Source: Cupriavidus sp. MP-37
GTDB lineage: Bacteria > Pseudomonadota > Gammaproteobacteria > Burkholderiales > Burkholderiaceae
Assembly (NCBI RefSeq): GCF_020618415.1
Contig: NZ_CP085344.1
Coordinates: 2,193,001-2,257,000 of the forward strand
Direction of reading: 5' to 3'
Length of the DNA stretch: 64,000 bases
Of the stretch, positions 33,856 to 42,696 are shown one piece after another. The position numbers were made by a program, and so were the translations under genes. Position 1 is the first letter of the stretch. Every line of letters starts with the position of its first letter. The notes under the pieces were generated by a model. The model searched no databases and was not told where the DNA came from. It saw only the letters and a program-made list of their open reading frames with translations.

Positions 33856-33909
33856 GTGCGGCCTCCGTTCGTTGCCCGTTACGGTTGGTTGACTGCCGAG
33901 CCCTGATGG

Positions 33910-34983
33910 TCATGGCTTGCCGGCCGGATAGACCTGCAGCCAGTCCCGCTTCATGCTGACCACTGTCCAGCCCCTGGCGCGCGCCGCGTCGAGGGCCTTG
34001 TCGAGCTTGCCCACCTTGGACTGGCGGTCATAGGCGAACTCGCGCTCGGCGTCGTCGTGATGCACCAGCACGGCCAGGCGCGCGCCGTCGCCGCCCGTGG
34101 TGTACTCGAGCATCTGCAGGTCGCCGTCGGAATTGCCCACGGCCAGGATGGGCCGGCGGCCGATATGGCGGTAGATGCCGACCGGCTTGCCCGGCCCGTC
34201 ATCGATGAAATCCAGCTTGGGGTCGCGCACCAGCGCCGGCTTGCCGTCCCGCACCTGGTAGCGCACCGCCTGCGAGGAGCCGATCACCTGTTCGGGCGGG
34301 ATGCCGTAGACGGCCTGGCTCCACGGCCGCATGAAGTCGATGGTGCCGCCCGAGACGATATAGGTCTTGAAGCCGTTGGCACGCAGGTAGGACAGCAGCT
34401 CCAGCTGCGGCTGGTACACCAGTTCGGTGTACGGCCGGTTGAATTTGGGATGCCGGGCTTTTGCCAGCCAGTCGCGGATGGTGCGGTCGTACTCGTCGAC
34501 GGTCATGCCGCTGTTGGCTTTGGCGACCAGTGCCGCCAGCTGTTTCTCGTTGCGCATCAGGCCCTGCATGTCGTTGGCCATCAGCGCCTTGAAGGCCGGG
34601 TTGCTGCGCCACTCCGGGTGCTGCGGCGCCGCGGCGCGGACCTGGTCGAGCAGGAAGAAGAACTGGAAGTACAGCGGCTGCTCGCTCCACAGCGTGCCGT
34701 CGTTGTCGAACACCGCCACGCGCGCTTCGGGTGGGACGAAACCGGGCGAACCCGGCCGCGTCACGTCGGCAACGAATTTCAGCAGCGCCTGCCGGGCCGG
34801 ACCGTCGCGCCACGACGGCAGTGCCGCCCCCGCCGGCTGCACCGCCGGCGCCGCGGCCTCCTGCGCAGCGGGCGCGGTGGCGGGGGTGGAGCAACCGGTC
34901 AGCGCCAGGCCGGCCAGCGCCAGCGTCGCGATCACCGCGCGCAGGTGGCCGGCAAGGATTGACGGGGACGCTGCCATGTTCAT
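33910..34983 (-). CDS. HAD-superfamily phosphatase-like lipoprotein
   Basis: 357 residues. The lipobox LTGC puts Cys31 as the lipid-bearing first residue of the mature protein. The HAD core has VFDNDGTLW, with catalytic Asp93 and Asp95, the later motif IVSGGTIDF, a lysine-bearing segment and the fourth motif AVGNSDGDLQM. The cap region suggests a phosphoserine-phosphatase-like subgroup. As a lipoprotein it acts outside the cytoplasm, so a small phosphorylated molecule or envelope polymer is a likely substrate. It lies between the sulfatase and the sulfatase-maturing enzyme, spaced 54 and 55 bases from them, in the same direction. GGAG lies 8 bases before the ATG. Confidence 0.85.
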   Translation of the reverse strand: MNMAASPSILAGHLRAVIATLALAGLALTGCSTPATAPAAQEAAAPAVQPAGAALPSWRDGPARQALLKFVADVTRPGSPGFVPPEARVAVFDNDGTLWSEQPLYFQFFFLLDQVRAAAPQHPEWRSNPAFKALMANDMQGLMRNEKQLAALVAKANSGMTVDEYDRTIRDWLAKARHPKFNRPYTELVYQPQLELLSYLRANGFKTYIVSGGTIDFMRPWSQAVYGIPPEQVIGSSQAVRYQVRDGKPALVRDPKLDFIDDGPGKPVGIYRHIGRRPILAVGNSDGDLQMLEYTTGGDGARLAVLVHHDDAEREFAYDRQSKVGKLDKALDAARARGWTVVSMKRDWLQVYPAGKP

Positions 34984-35038
34984 GTCGTTCGCTCCGGTCG
35001 CGTGCTGCCGTGGTTGAGATAAGGTGTTGCGCGCGAGG

Positions 35039-36283
35039 CTAGCGCGCTGGCGCGCCTGCAGTGCCGGCCATGGCCACCGGTGGCCGCCGCTGCAATTCCG
35101 CCCAGCGGCTTTCGTCCATCACCAGGCGGAAGCCGAGGTGCGACATGCTGTTGTAGGGATCGGTCCCGCGCCGTGCGCTGGGGCGGTAGCTCAGGCAGAA
35201 ATCCTCGTTGCACAGGAACGAGCCACCGCGCGTGACACGCTTGGGCGCGTTGACCGGCACGCCGGGTTCGGACGGGTCCCACGACACCAGCGGCCCCACC
35301 GGGTTTTCGATCGGCTGCGCCTTGCCGGCTTCGCGCCGGAACTGGTCGGCGCGGTACCAGTCCGCTACCCACTGCCAGGCATTGCCGGTCATGTCGGCGA
35401 GGCCATAGCCGTTGGGCGGGAAGGTGCCGACCGGGCTGGTGCCGAGCGCCCCGCCGGCCTTGGGGCTGACCACGGGAAACGGCTGGTTCTGCTGGCCCTG
35501 CCAGACATTGGCCATCTGCTTGCCGCCGGGGGCAAACTGCTCGCCCCAGGCATAGGTCGCCTGCTCCAGCCCGCCGCGCGCGGCAAACTCCCATTCCGCC
35601 TCGGTCGGCAGCCGCTTGCCGGCCCACCTGGCGTAGGCCTGCGCGTCTTCATACGACACCTGCACCACCGGGTGGTTGTCCTTGCCCTCGATCGAGCTGC
35701 CCGGGCCGGTCGGATGGCGCCAGTCGGCGCCGGGCACATAGCGCCACCAGCGTGAGTAATCCTGCAGCGGCACCGGCCGCGGCGTACCGACGAAGACCAT
35801 GCCGCCCGCGACCATCGCGCTGTCGGGCGGGCGCGGCGTGCCGGGCGGCAGCTGCACGCGCAGCGTCTCCCAGTCGGGCGCGCGCTCGGCCGTGGTGACG
35901 TAACCGGTGGCTTCGACAAACTTGCGGAATTCAGCGTTGGTGACGTGGTGCTGGTCCATCCAGAACGCATGCACGCGCACCTTGTGCGCCGGCTTTTCAT
36001 TGGGCTGCGCCATCTTGCTGTCGCTGCCCATCAGGAACTCGCCGCCCGGCACGCGCACCATGCCGGCCGGTCCGTGCTTGCCGTCGCCGACGACAATGGC
36101 CGGCGCCGCCGCGGTACGGCCCTTCAGATACCAGTAGCTGCCGCCCAGGCCGGCGGCCAGTCCGACACCGAGCAGGGCCAGCAGCCACGCCAGTTTTCGG
36201 CTGCGCCATCCGGGCGCCCGTGCCGCTGAGCCGGAACGCCCCGCGGCTGCGGCGGGATTGCCGCCTTCACGTTGTCCGCTCAT
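35039..36283 (-). CDS. membrane-anchored formylglycine-generating enzyme (SUMF1/FGE family)
   Basis: 414 residues. One membrane helix (~30-55) follows the basic RSRK segment, which by the positive-inside rule puts the rest in the periplasm. The FGE domain runs from ~75 to ~405 with [25 protein letters not shown] and the paired cysteines Cys358 and Cys363 in RGGSFLCNEDFC, the cofactor-binding pair of aerobic FGE. It should convert Cys141 of the neighbouring sulfatase to formylglycine. The reading frame is open 14 codons upstream from a TTG; I took the ATG at 36283. The ribosome site is weak. The close company of a CTAGR sulfatase argues for a true maturase over other members of the superfamily. 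Confidence 0.9.
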   Translation of the reverse strand: MSGQREGGNPAAAAGRSGSAARAPGWRSRKLAWLLALLGVGLAAGLGGSYWYLKGRTAAAPAIVVGDGKHGPAGMVRVPGGEFLMGSDSKMAQPNEKPAHKVRVHAFWMDQHHVTNAEFRKFVEATGYVTTAERAPDWETLRVQLPPGTPRPPDSAMVAGGMVFVGTPRPVPLQDYSRWWRYVPGADWRHPTGPGSSIEGKDNHPVVQVSYEDAQAYARWAGKRLPTEAEWEFAARGGLEQATYAWGEQFAPGGKQMANVWQGQQNQPFPVVSPKAGGALGTSPVGTFPPNGYGLADMTGNAWQWVADWYRADQFRREAGKAQPIENPVGPLVSWDPSEPGVPVNAPKRVTRGGSFLCNEDFCLSYRPSARRGTDPYNSMSHLGFRLVMDESRWAELQRRPPVAMAGTAGAPAR

Positions 36284-36417
36284 TCCATTGTCTCTGTATG
36301 CAAAAGCCGCACTGATTGAGCGCAAACAATGATGTCAGATGGGTACGGCAATCAGAAGTCAGCTTTTTATGATTTCCGCCGGCAGTGAATTAAGTTTTTT
36401 TCGCACGCACGGCCGCC

Positions 36418-37581
36418 TCAGCGCCAGGCGCTGCCCACCTGGATATAGAACGCGTTCTGGCCCTTGCTGTGGGCCACATCCAGGCCGATCGAAACGCCCA
36501 GCTTGCGCGCGATCATGTAGCGAAAGCCCGCGCCGACGCTGTAGATCGTGGAAGCGTCGGAAAAATCGTGCCAGCGTCCATAAGCCTTGCCGACCCCGGT
36601 GAAGCCCAGCAGCGACCAGCGCGGGGTCACGTCCCAGCGCACTTCCATTTCCGCCGCGAGCGCATTGCGGTCCTGGTAGCGCCCCTTCTGCACGCCGCGC
36701 AGGTCGACGTACGGCTGCGCATAGAACGGCACGTCGCCGCCGGAAAAGCGCGTATCGGCGCGCAGGCCCAGGATCACGGTGCGCGCCAGCGGCAGCCAGG
36801 TAAAGCCGCGCGCGTTGACCATGTCGAACGACTGGGTACTGCCAAAGGCGCCGCGCGCGAACTGCGCCTCCAGTTCGGCATAGCTGCCGCGGCTGGGGTA
36901 GAAGATGTTGTCGCGCGAGTCGTAGTCGACCACCAGCCCGGCCTTGCCGACGCGCTGGGTCCGGTTGAAGCTGCCGAGCTCGCCGGCATCGCCAAACTTA
37001 AAGGTCGCGGTGGAATCGAAGTAGACGTAGCGCGGCCCCACGTACCAGCGGGTGTCGGCGATGCGTACCAGCAATTGCTGCACCAGGAACACCCCGCGCA
37101 GCTCATAAGAACGCGGCTGGTTGCGCAAGCCGTAGTAATCGAGGTTGGCATCGACCTTGGCCAGGGCGCCGAGATAGCGGTAGCGGTCGCCGTCCCAGGT
37201 GTGGAAATGCGCAACGCCGGCGCCCCAGGTGCCATTCTCGGTATAGGCGCCGCCGATGCCGGTGATATTGGGCGGTGCCGGGCCCTTGCCGCTGGCCCGG
37301 GCGCTGGCGGCGGCGTCGGCCATCGATTGCGAGAAGAACATCAGCCCCAGTCCCGCGCCGTAGCCGACCGCCGGTTCCGTGATGATGGTGGGGACCGGCA
37401 GCGCGCCCTTGTGATTGAGCAGGAAGTCGCTCATGTCCAGCGCGCCGTCTTCCGGATCGAAGAACGACAGCGGCTGCTTGCCTGCGCCGGTCTCGGCCTG
37501 GCCGCATGCGGCGCCGCACCAGATCACAGCCAGTGTGCCAATCAGCGCGGCCAGGCTTTTGGTGGTGTCGGGACGGGTCAT
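36418..37581 (-). CDS. BamA/surface-antigen-type outer-membrane barrel protein
   Basis: 387 residues. A signal peptide (SLAALIGTLAVIWCGAACGQA) is followed by a short linker and a C-terminal barrel of the BamA/Omp85 type from about residue 55. Barrel marks are the alternating strands in FTWLPLARTVILGLRADTRFSG and the RWDVTPRWSLLGFTGVGKA segment. The last residue is Arg, not the usual Phe of strongly BamA-dependent barrels. POTRA repeats are not evident, so the part before the barrel is too short for a true BamA or TamA. It is the second gene of the sulfatase module and may translocate or hold outer-membrane components. Confidence 0.75.
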   Translation of the reverse strand: MTRPDTTKSLAALIGTLAVIWCGAACGQAETGAGKQPLSFFDPEDGALDMSDFLLNHKGALPVPTIITEPAVGYGAGLGLMFFSQSMADAAASARASGKGPAPPNITGIGGAYTENGTWGAGVAHFHTWDGDRYRYLGALAKVDANLDYYGLRNQPRSYELRGVFLVQQLLVRIADTRWYVGPRYVYFDSTATFKFGDAGELGSFNRTQRVGKAGLVVDYDSRDNIFYPSRGSYAELEAQFARGAFGSTQSFDMVNARGFTWLPLARTVILGLRADTRFSGGDVPFYAQPYVDLRGVQKGRYQDRNALAAEMEVRWDVTPRWSLLGFTGVGKAYGRWHDFSDASTIYSVGAGFRYMIARKLGVSIGLDVAHSKGQNAFYIQVGSAWR

Positions 37582-37685
37582 CGGCGCAGGCTCAAGGCTT
37601 CAGTTCGATGCAAGTCTCTGCATGCGGCGCCATCGGCCCGGCGCTCGATCAGGGACCGGCTGGCGCGCAGAGTCCGCTGCAACCA

Positions 37686-38483
37686 TCACAGCGGAAACTG
37701 GATATTCAAACCCATGAACACCTGGAATTTCGGCACGCCATTGCCATCATGGCTGACCGTCCATTGCGGTTCCGCAAACAGGTTGTAGGTTTCCTTGCCG
37801 ATTTTCCAGATCTTGCCCGCGCCGATACCGATCGGGATGTAATAGTTGCCGCGCTTGAGGTCGAAATTCCAGGTCGCGCTGCTGCGCAGGTACCAGCCTT
37901 GCGGCAGGTTATAGATGACAAAGGGCTGGGCGCTGAGGTTGTCCTGCGTGGGCCGGTCACCCTCGCCGGCAAAGGAGTGCTGCCAGGTCACCAGCCCGCC
38001 GAGCAGCCCCCACTTCTGCGGCGCGATGCCCACGCCTGCCAGGCCCGCCTGCCACTTGCCCGTCCCGGTCTGGTCGCGCGACGCGGTGGGAATGGTCAGT
38101 TGCGGCCCGATGCCCCATTCCATGCCGAGGCCCTTCACCAGCACCAGGTTGAACAGGTTGAGGTCGCCCAGCCCGGTCTTGCTGCCATCGGGCGCGAGAT
38201 TGGGCGTGGTCACGACCGGCAGCGTGAAGCGCAGGATCTGCGGCAGCCCGAACAGCTTGTGCGGCACGGTGCCGCGCAGCAGCACGCTGTTGCCGTCCTC
38301 GTCGCCGAGCCCGTAATAGCGCCCCACATACTGGTCCTGCAGGTTCAGGGTAATGGTCGGGCTCAGCGGATTGTTCGACGCATTCATGTCGTCTGTCGAC
38401 GGCCCTGCCGCAAGCGCAAGTGCCGGCAACATGGTTGCCGCGCAGCCGGCCGCCAGCGCTGATTTCTGCATGAACAAAATCAT
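37686..38483 (-). CDS. outer-membrane beta-barrel protein of the sulfatase module (often mislabelled neuromedin U)
   Basis: 265 residues. The N-terminal signal (MILFMQKSALAAGCAATMLPALALAAG) is followed by alternating strands with aromatic/charged patterns such as WGIGPQLTIPTASRD and WYLRSSATWNFDL, and a hydrophobic end, VFMGLNIQFPL. Proteins of this type are small barrels of unknown function often carrying a misleading 'neuromedin U' name. It is the first gene read in the leftward run that contains the FGE and the sulfatase. I took the ATG at 38483, which follows a GGGGGG stretch. Starts at 38525 or 38471 are also possible. Confidence 0.7.
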   Translation of the reverse strand: MILFMQKSALAAGCAATMLPALALAAGPSTDDMNASNNPLSPTITLNLQDQYVGRYYGLGDEDGNSVLLRGTVPHKLFGLPQILRFTLPVVTTPNLAPDGSKTGLGDLNLFNLVLVKGLGMEWGIGPQLTIPTASRDQTGTGKWQAGLAGVGIAPQKWGLLGGLVTWQHSFAGEGDRPTQDNLSAQPFVIYNLPQGWYLRSSATWNFDLKRGNYYIPIGIGAGKIWKIGKETYNLFAEPQWTVSHDGNGVPKFQVFMGLNIQFPL

Positions 38484-38746
38484 TGCCCCCCCGCCGTTTC
38501 CGAATAAATTCATTACCATCGCCATTCGAATATGGCGGTTGCATCATGGCAGAGCGGCTTTACCCTTGTGAAGTAAATGTTTGCGATGCCGTAATGAAAA
38601 TTTTTTCGAGCCGGCGTGCGCCTGTAACAGAGGGGGTTTGCTGCTAGTATGCAAGCTCGGAAATACAGGCGGTCGGGGTGCTGCTTCACCGCGACATTTC
38701 ATTGCGGCAGCCACAGGCACCGTGCCCCCGGCCCGGGCTGCACTCC

Positions 38747-39715
38747 ATGCTCATGCCTATGCCAACGACCCTCGTCCTCCGGCTTGCCATGGCCGCCCCC
38801 CTGATGCTGGCCTGTGCCGGCGCCCACGCCACCGAAGGCGCGCTCGGACGTCCGGTCACCGGCACCAGCGTGGTCGCCAATGCGGGGATCGTGTCGCCGG
38901 AGCCTGCGCTGATCGTCAACGTCGGCGAAATCTACCTCGACGGCTCGATCGGCGGGAGCCGGACCGTGCCCGTCGCAGGCAAGGCCTCGGCCGGCATCGA
39001 AGGCAAGGTCGCCTTCACGCTGGCGACGGTGATGAAAGTGTGGGACACCGACACCGGCGCCTGGAACTTTGCCTCCAGCTTTACGCTGCCCTATGTCTGG
39101 ACCAGGGTCACGGCAAACGTCAGCGTCGGCGGCCGCGGCGCCAGCACGCAGGACACCGCCTCGAACCTGTTCGACATCACCTTCGCGCCGATCATCGCCG
39201 GCTACCATTTTTCCAAGACCGAACACGTGGCGCTGAGCCTCAACGTATGGGCGCCGACCGGCAAGTACGACCCCAACGCGCTGGCCAATCCCAGCCTGAA
39301 CAACTGGACCCTCATTCCGCAGGTGGCCTACACCAGGTTGTTCCCGGAACACGGGCTCGAGTTCGACGCGGTCGCCGGCATCCAGTTCTACACCCGCAAC
39401 CACGCCACCAATTACCAGAACGCGCCGCTGTTCACGCTCGACACGATGCTGCTCAAGCGCTTTGCCAACGGCGCCGGCCTGGGCCTGATCGCCGGCACCA
39501 CGCAGCAGCTGGGTGACGACAGCGGCCCGCTGGCGGACCGCCTGAACGGCTTCCGCGGCCACGACTGGGCGGTGGGCCCGATCGTCACCTACGACACCAA
39601 GGTCGGCGCCAGGAGCCTGCTGTCGCTGGGCCTGCGCTGGGTGCCGTCGGTGGCGAGCAAGAACCGGCTGAAGAGCACCAACACCTTCATGGGCACGGCG
39701 ACGCTGGTGTTCTGA
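38747..39715 (+). CDS. outer-membrane transporter-like barrel (SphA/phenol-degradation 'meta' family)
   Basis: 322 residues. A signal peptide (TLVLRLAMAAPLMLACAGAHA) precedes a barrel-type protein with strands such as FTLPYVWTRVTANVSVGGRG and a terminal Phe, the typical outer-membrane signature. It resembles the SphA/meta-pathway transporter family, whose members help hydrophobic substrates cross the outer membrane. It is divergent from the leftward sulfatase module with about 260 bases between starts, and may be a functional partner, but no shared regulation is visible. Starts at 38747, 38753 and 38759 are all possible. Confidence 0.72.
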   Translation: MLMPMPTTLVLRLAMAAPLMLACAGAHATEGALGRPVTGTSVVANAGIVSPEPALIVNVGEIYLDGSIGGSRTVPVAGKASAGIEGKVAFTLATVMKVWDTDTGAWNFASSFTLPYVWTRVTANVSVGGRGASTQDTASNLFDITFAPIIAGYHFSKTEHVALSLNVWAPTGKYDPNALANPSLNNWTLIPQVAYTRLFPEHGLEFDAVAGIQFYTRNHATNYQNAPLFTLDTMLLKRFANGAGLGLIAGTTQQLGDDSGPLADRLNGFRGHDWAVGPIVTYDTKVGARSLLSLGLRWVPSVASKNRLKSTNTFMGTATLVF

Positions 39716-39809
39716 AGGCATCACGCATCAAACTGAGATACCCACGAGCCAGCGTCCGCGTTGATCAAACGCAAGCTCCAATTCCTTTCCTGCCTGCAAA
39801 CTGGCGCCC

Positions 39810-40823
39810 ATGACGACGTTGCCCTCTTCTTCCCCCGCTTCCCCCGCTTCCACCGCCTCCCCCGATGCCTCCGACGCCAGCCAGCCCACCTCCGCCGTGC
39901 CGCCGCGGCGCCGGGCGCTGGTGCCGCGCGGGCGCTTCGCCTTTGTCACCGGCATCCTGAGCTGGACCCTGCTGATCGCCAGCACGCTGTTCTGGTGCGC
40001 GCTGCTGTTTCCGCTGGCGCTGCTGAAGCTGGCGCTGCCGTTCGCCGCGGCCATGCGGCGCATCGACCCGCTGCTCAACGGCATCGCCACCGCCTGGATC
40101 TCCGGCAACACCGGCTGGTTCGCGTGGATCCAGCGCGAGCCCTGGGACATCCGCGGCAACGACGGGCTGCGCTATGCCGACTGGTACCTGGTGAACTGCA
40201 ACCACCAGTCGTGGGCCGATATCTTCGTGCTGCAGCGTGCGCTGAACCGGCGCATCCCGCTGCTGAAGTTCTTCCTGAAGCAGCAGCTGATCTATGTGCC
40301 GGTGATCGGCCTGGCCTGGTGGGCACTGGATTTTCCGTTCATGAAGCGCCACGGCAAGGCCGAGCTGCGGCGCAATCCGGCCTTGCGGCGCCAGGACCAG
40401 GAAACCGCCCGGCGCGCCTGCGCAAAGTTTTCGCTGGTGCCGACCAGCGTGATGGTGTTTGCCGAAGGCACGCGCTTTACCGAGGCCAAGCGCGCCGCGC
40501 AGGCTTCGCCCTACCGCCACCTGCTCAAGCCCAAGGCCGGCGGCCTGGCGGTGGCGCTGAACGCAATGGGCAACAAGTTCCGCTCGCTGATCGATGTCAC
40601 CATCGTCTACCCCGAAGGCGCGCCGGGCTTCTGGGACCTGGCCTGCGGACGCGCCGGCCCGGTGCTGGTGCGCATGCGCCAGCTGCCGGTGCCGCCGTCC
40701 TTCTGCGACGCCGACTATGGCAGCGACAAGGCCTTCCGCACCGAATTCCACCACTGGCTGGCGCGCCAGTGGGAGGCCAAGGACGCGGAGATCGAGGCGC
40801 TGACGCCGCCGCGCCAGCGCTGA
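39810..40823 (+). CDS. 1-acylglycerol-3-phosphate acyltransferase-like membrane acyltransferase
   Basis: 337 residues. After a serine/proline-rich tail and a membrane helix (~55-80), the PlsC-type domain has the catalytic NHQSWADI motif (H-x4-D, with His130 or so), the FAEGTRFTEAKRA motif and the LKPKAGGLAVAL stretch. It resembles YihG-type acyltransferases, which transfer an acyl chain to lysophospholipids or related lipid acceptors at the inner membrane. It lies 94 bases after the outer-membrane barrel gene. No specific acceptor can be read. Confidence 0.82.
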   Translation: MTTLPSSSPASPASTASPDASDASQPTSAVPPRRRALVPRGRFAFVTGILSWTLLIASTLFWCALLFPLALLKLALPFAAAMRRIDPLLNGIATAWISGNTGWFAWIQREPWDIRGNDGLRYADWYLVNCNHQSWADIFVLQRALNRRIPLLKFFLKQQLIYVPVIGLAWWALDFPFMKRHGKAELRRNPALRRQDQETARRACAKFSLVPTSVMVFAEGTRFTEAKRAAQASPYRHLLKPKAGGLAVALNAMGNKFRSLIDVTIVYPEGAPGFWDLACGRAGPVLVRMRQLPVPPSFCDADYGSDKAFRTEFHHWLARQWEAKDAEIEALTPPRQR

Positions 40824-40838
40824 CCCGCTGACCCGGCG

Positions 40839-42689
40839 CTAGCCGGGCAGCCGCTCGATGGCGCGCTTGCCCTGCGCCACCGCCGCCGTCAGCGATGGGC
40901 TGCCGGCGTTGTCGCTGTTGGCGATGCTGATGTTGCCGACGCCGGCCAGGCCGGGCCACGCCGCGTCCGGCGCGACGTTCTCGCCGGCCAGGCTGTCGGG
41001 CATGTAGCTGTAGCCGTGCGCCCAGCGGTTGACGGTGATGCCGCGGATCACGTCTTTCGAGGCAAAGCCCTGGTGCCCCAGCATGCGGTCGAGCTGCGCG
41101 CGGATGTCGCGCTCCATCGCATCGAACGGCGTGCCCAGCAGCAAGGCGCGGCCGGCGCGGAAGCGGTCGCGCGCGGGCATGCCGCTGTCGGGCACGGCCG
41201 GCACATAGAGCATGTGCAGCACCGCCGGGTCGGACGGCTCCCTGCCCGCGGGCGGCTCCAGCCAGAGATCGGTGTAGGCCATCGCCGGCGCATGGATGCG
41301 GCGCGTGCCCAGCGCGGCAAACGCCTGCCAGTGGTCCAGCGCCACCTTGGTGTAGACCAGCGGCGCCTTGGCCTCGTTGTGCAGGATCGTCTTCTGCTGC
41401 GCCGGCAGCGACGGCAGCAGGTACGGAATCATCATGTTGTAGCCGGCCAGCACCACGTGGCGTGCCTCGAGCCGATGCAGGTTGCCGCTGAAGCCATAGG
41501 TGACGCGCGTGATCGGGCCGTCGGGCTCGACCGCGATCGCGGTGCTGTTCAGGCGCAGGCGTACCGGCTCTCCTTCGCGATCCAGGCGGCCGTAGTCGAA
41601 CGCGGCCGACACCACCTGCGCCGGCGCGGCCACGCGCGCCACGCCCGGGATCAGGCTCTGCACCAGCAGCCGCGCCAGCGAGGCATTGCCATCGGCAAAC
41701 CACAAGCGCGAACCGGGCGACTTGCCCAGCCGCGCATTGCCCCCCGGCACCGGCACGTTGGCGCCGGCGGGCAGGCCGATGGCGATGGCGTCGGCCACCG
41801 AGATGCCGTCGGCATCGAGCGCGTAGGCATCGAGACTGCGGCTGCGCAGGAAGCGCTGCCCGGCCAGGCCGAGGCCGGCCTTGTCGCGCAGGAAGGCGGC
41901 GTAGCGCATGGTGCGCAGCGCCGCGCTGCGTTCGGCGCCCGACAGCGCCGGCAGGTAGTCGGTGGTGCCCGCGGCCAGCCGCGCCAGCGCGGCGCGGTCC
42001 GCCGCGGGCAACGGCGCGCTGTCCAGGAAGCGCGACAAGGCCGCCGTATCCGGGCCGCCCGCGCGCGCGCCGCTGCGCGCATCGATCGCTTCGCCGAACG
42101 GGTCGCCCGCGACCCATTGGTCGCGCCCGAAGTGCTCGGCATCGAAAAACACCGCGCGGCCCATGCCGAGCGCGGCATACGGATCGGCGGTGGCGGCGGC
42201 GGGCGGATGCGCGGCATCGAGCCCGAGCCCGGCCAGCAGCTCGCGCACCGCGGCGTCGCCGGCCGCGCTGGCCGGCATCTCGGCGCTGCCGCCATAGGTC
42301 ACCAGCCGCTTGCCGCGCACCGTGAACTCGTTGCGCTTGGCATGGCCGCCGAAATCGTCGTGGTTGTCGAGGATCAGGATGCGGCGCCTGGCGCCGAAGC
42401 GGCGGCGGTAGAACCACGCCGCCGCCAGGCCGCTGAGGCCGCCGCCGACCACCACCAGGTCATAGGCCTCGCGCGCCAGCACCGCGGGATACTTCGCGCC
42501 TTCGCGCGCCAGGCTGTGGGCCAGCGTGTAGGTGCCGGCGTGGTTGCCGCGCAGCCCGGTCAGCGCCGGCGGATAGGAAGCAGACGGCGCGCCCGCGCGT
42601 GGCTGCGCGTGCAGCAGCTGCGCCGGCGCCAGTCCCGCGGCAATGGCCAGCGCGGTGCCATTGAGGAAGTCTCTTCGGGTGATCGTCAT
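40839..42689 (-). CDS. FAD-dependent dehydrogenase (spermidine dehydrogenase-like, Tat-type signal)
   Basis: 616 residues. The TRRDFLNG start is Tat-like, and a Tat substrate may carry FAD when exported. The dinucleotide loop VVVGGGLSGLAAAW (~79-92) and the HAKRNEF segment match the spermidine dehydrogenase/FAD amine oxidoreductase family. It is the third gene of a leftward operon after a tri-haem cytochrome c (gap 7 bases), which is a natural electron acceptor. This supports a membrane-linked periplasmic dehydrogenase of an amine or alcohol. The real substrate is unknown. Confidence 0.78.
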   Translation of the reverse strand: MTITRRDFLNGTALAIAAGLAPAQLLHAQPRAGAPSASYPPALTGLRGNHAGTYTLAHSLAREGAKYPAVLAREAYDLVVVGGGLSGLAAAWFYRRRFGARRRILILDNHDDFGGHAKRNEFTVRGKRLVTYGGSAEMPASAAGDAAVRELLAGLGLDAAHPPAAATADPYAALGMGRAVFFDAEHFGRDQWVAGDPFGEAIDARSGARAGGPDTAALSRFLDSAPLPAADRAALARLAAGTTDYLPALSGAERSAALRTMRYAAFLRDKAGLGLAGQRFLRSRSLDAYALDADGISVADAIAIGLPAGANVPVPGGNARLGKSPGSRLWFADGNASLARLLVQSLIPGVARVAAPAQVVSAAFDYGRLDREGEPVRLRLNSTAIAVEPDGPITRVTYGFSGNLHRLEARHVVLAGYNMMIPYLLPSLPAQQKTILHNEAKAPLVYTKVALDHWQAFAALGTRRIHAPAMAYTDLWLEPPAGREPSDPAVLHMLYVPAVPDSGMPARDRFRAGRALLLGTPFDAMERDIRAQLDRMLGHQGFASKDVIRGITVNRWAHGYSYMPDSLAGENVAPDAAWPGLAGVGNISIANSDNAGSPSLTAAVAQGKRAIERLPG

Positions 42690-42696
42690 CGGCGGC

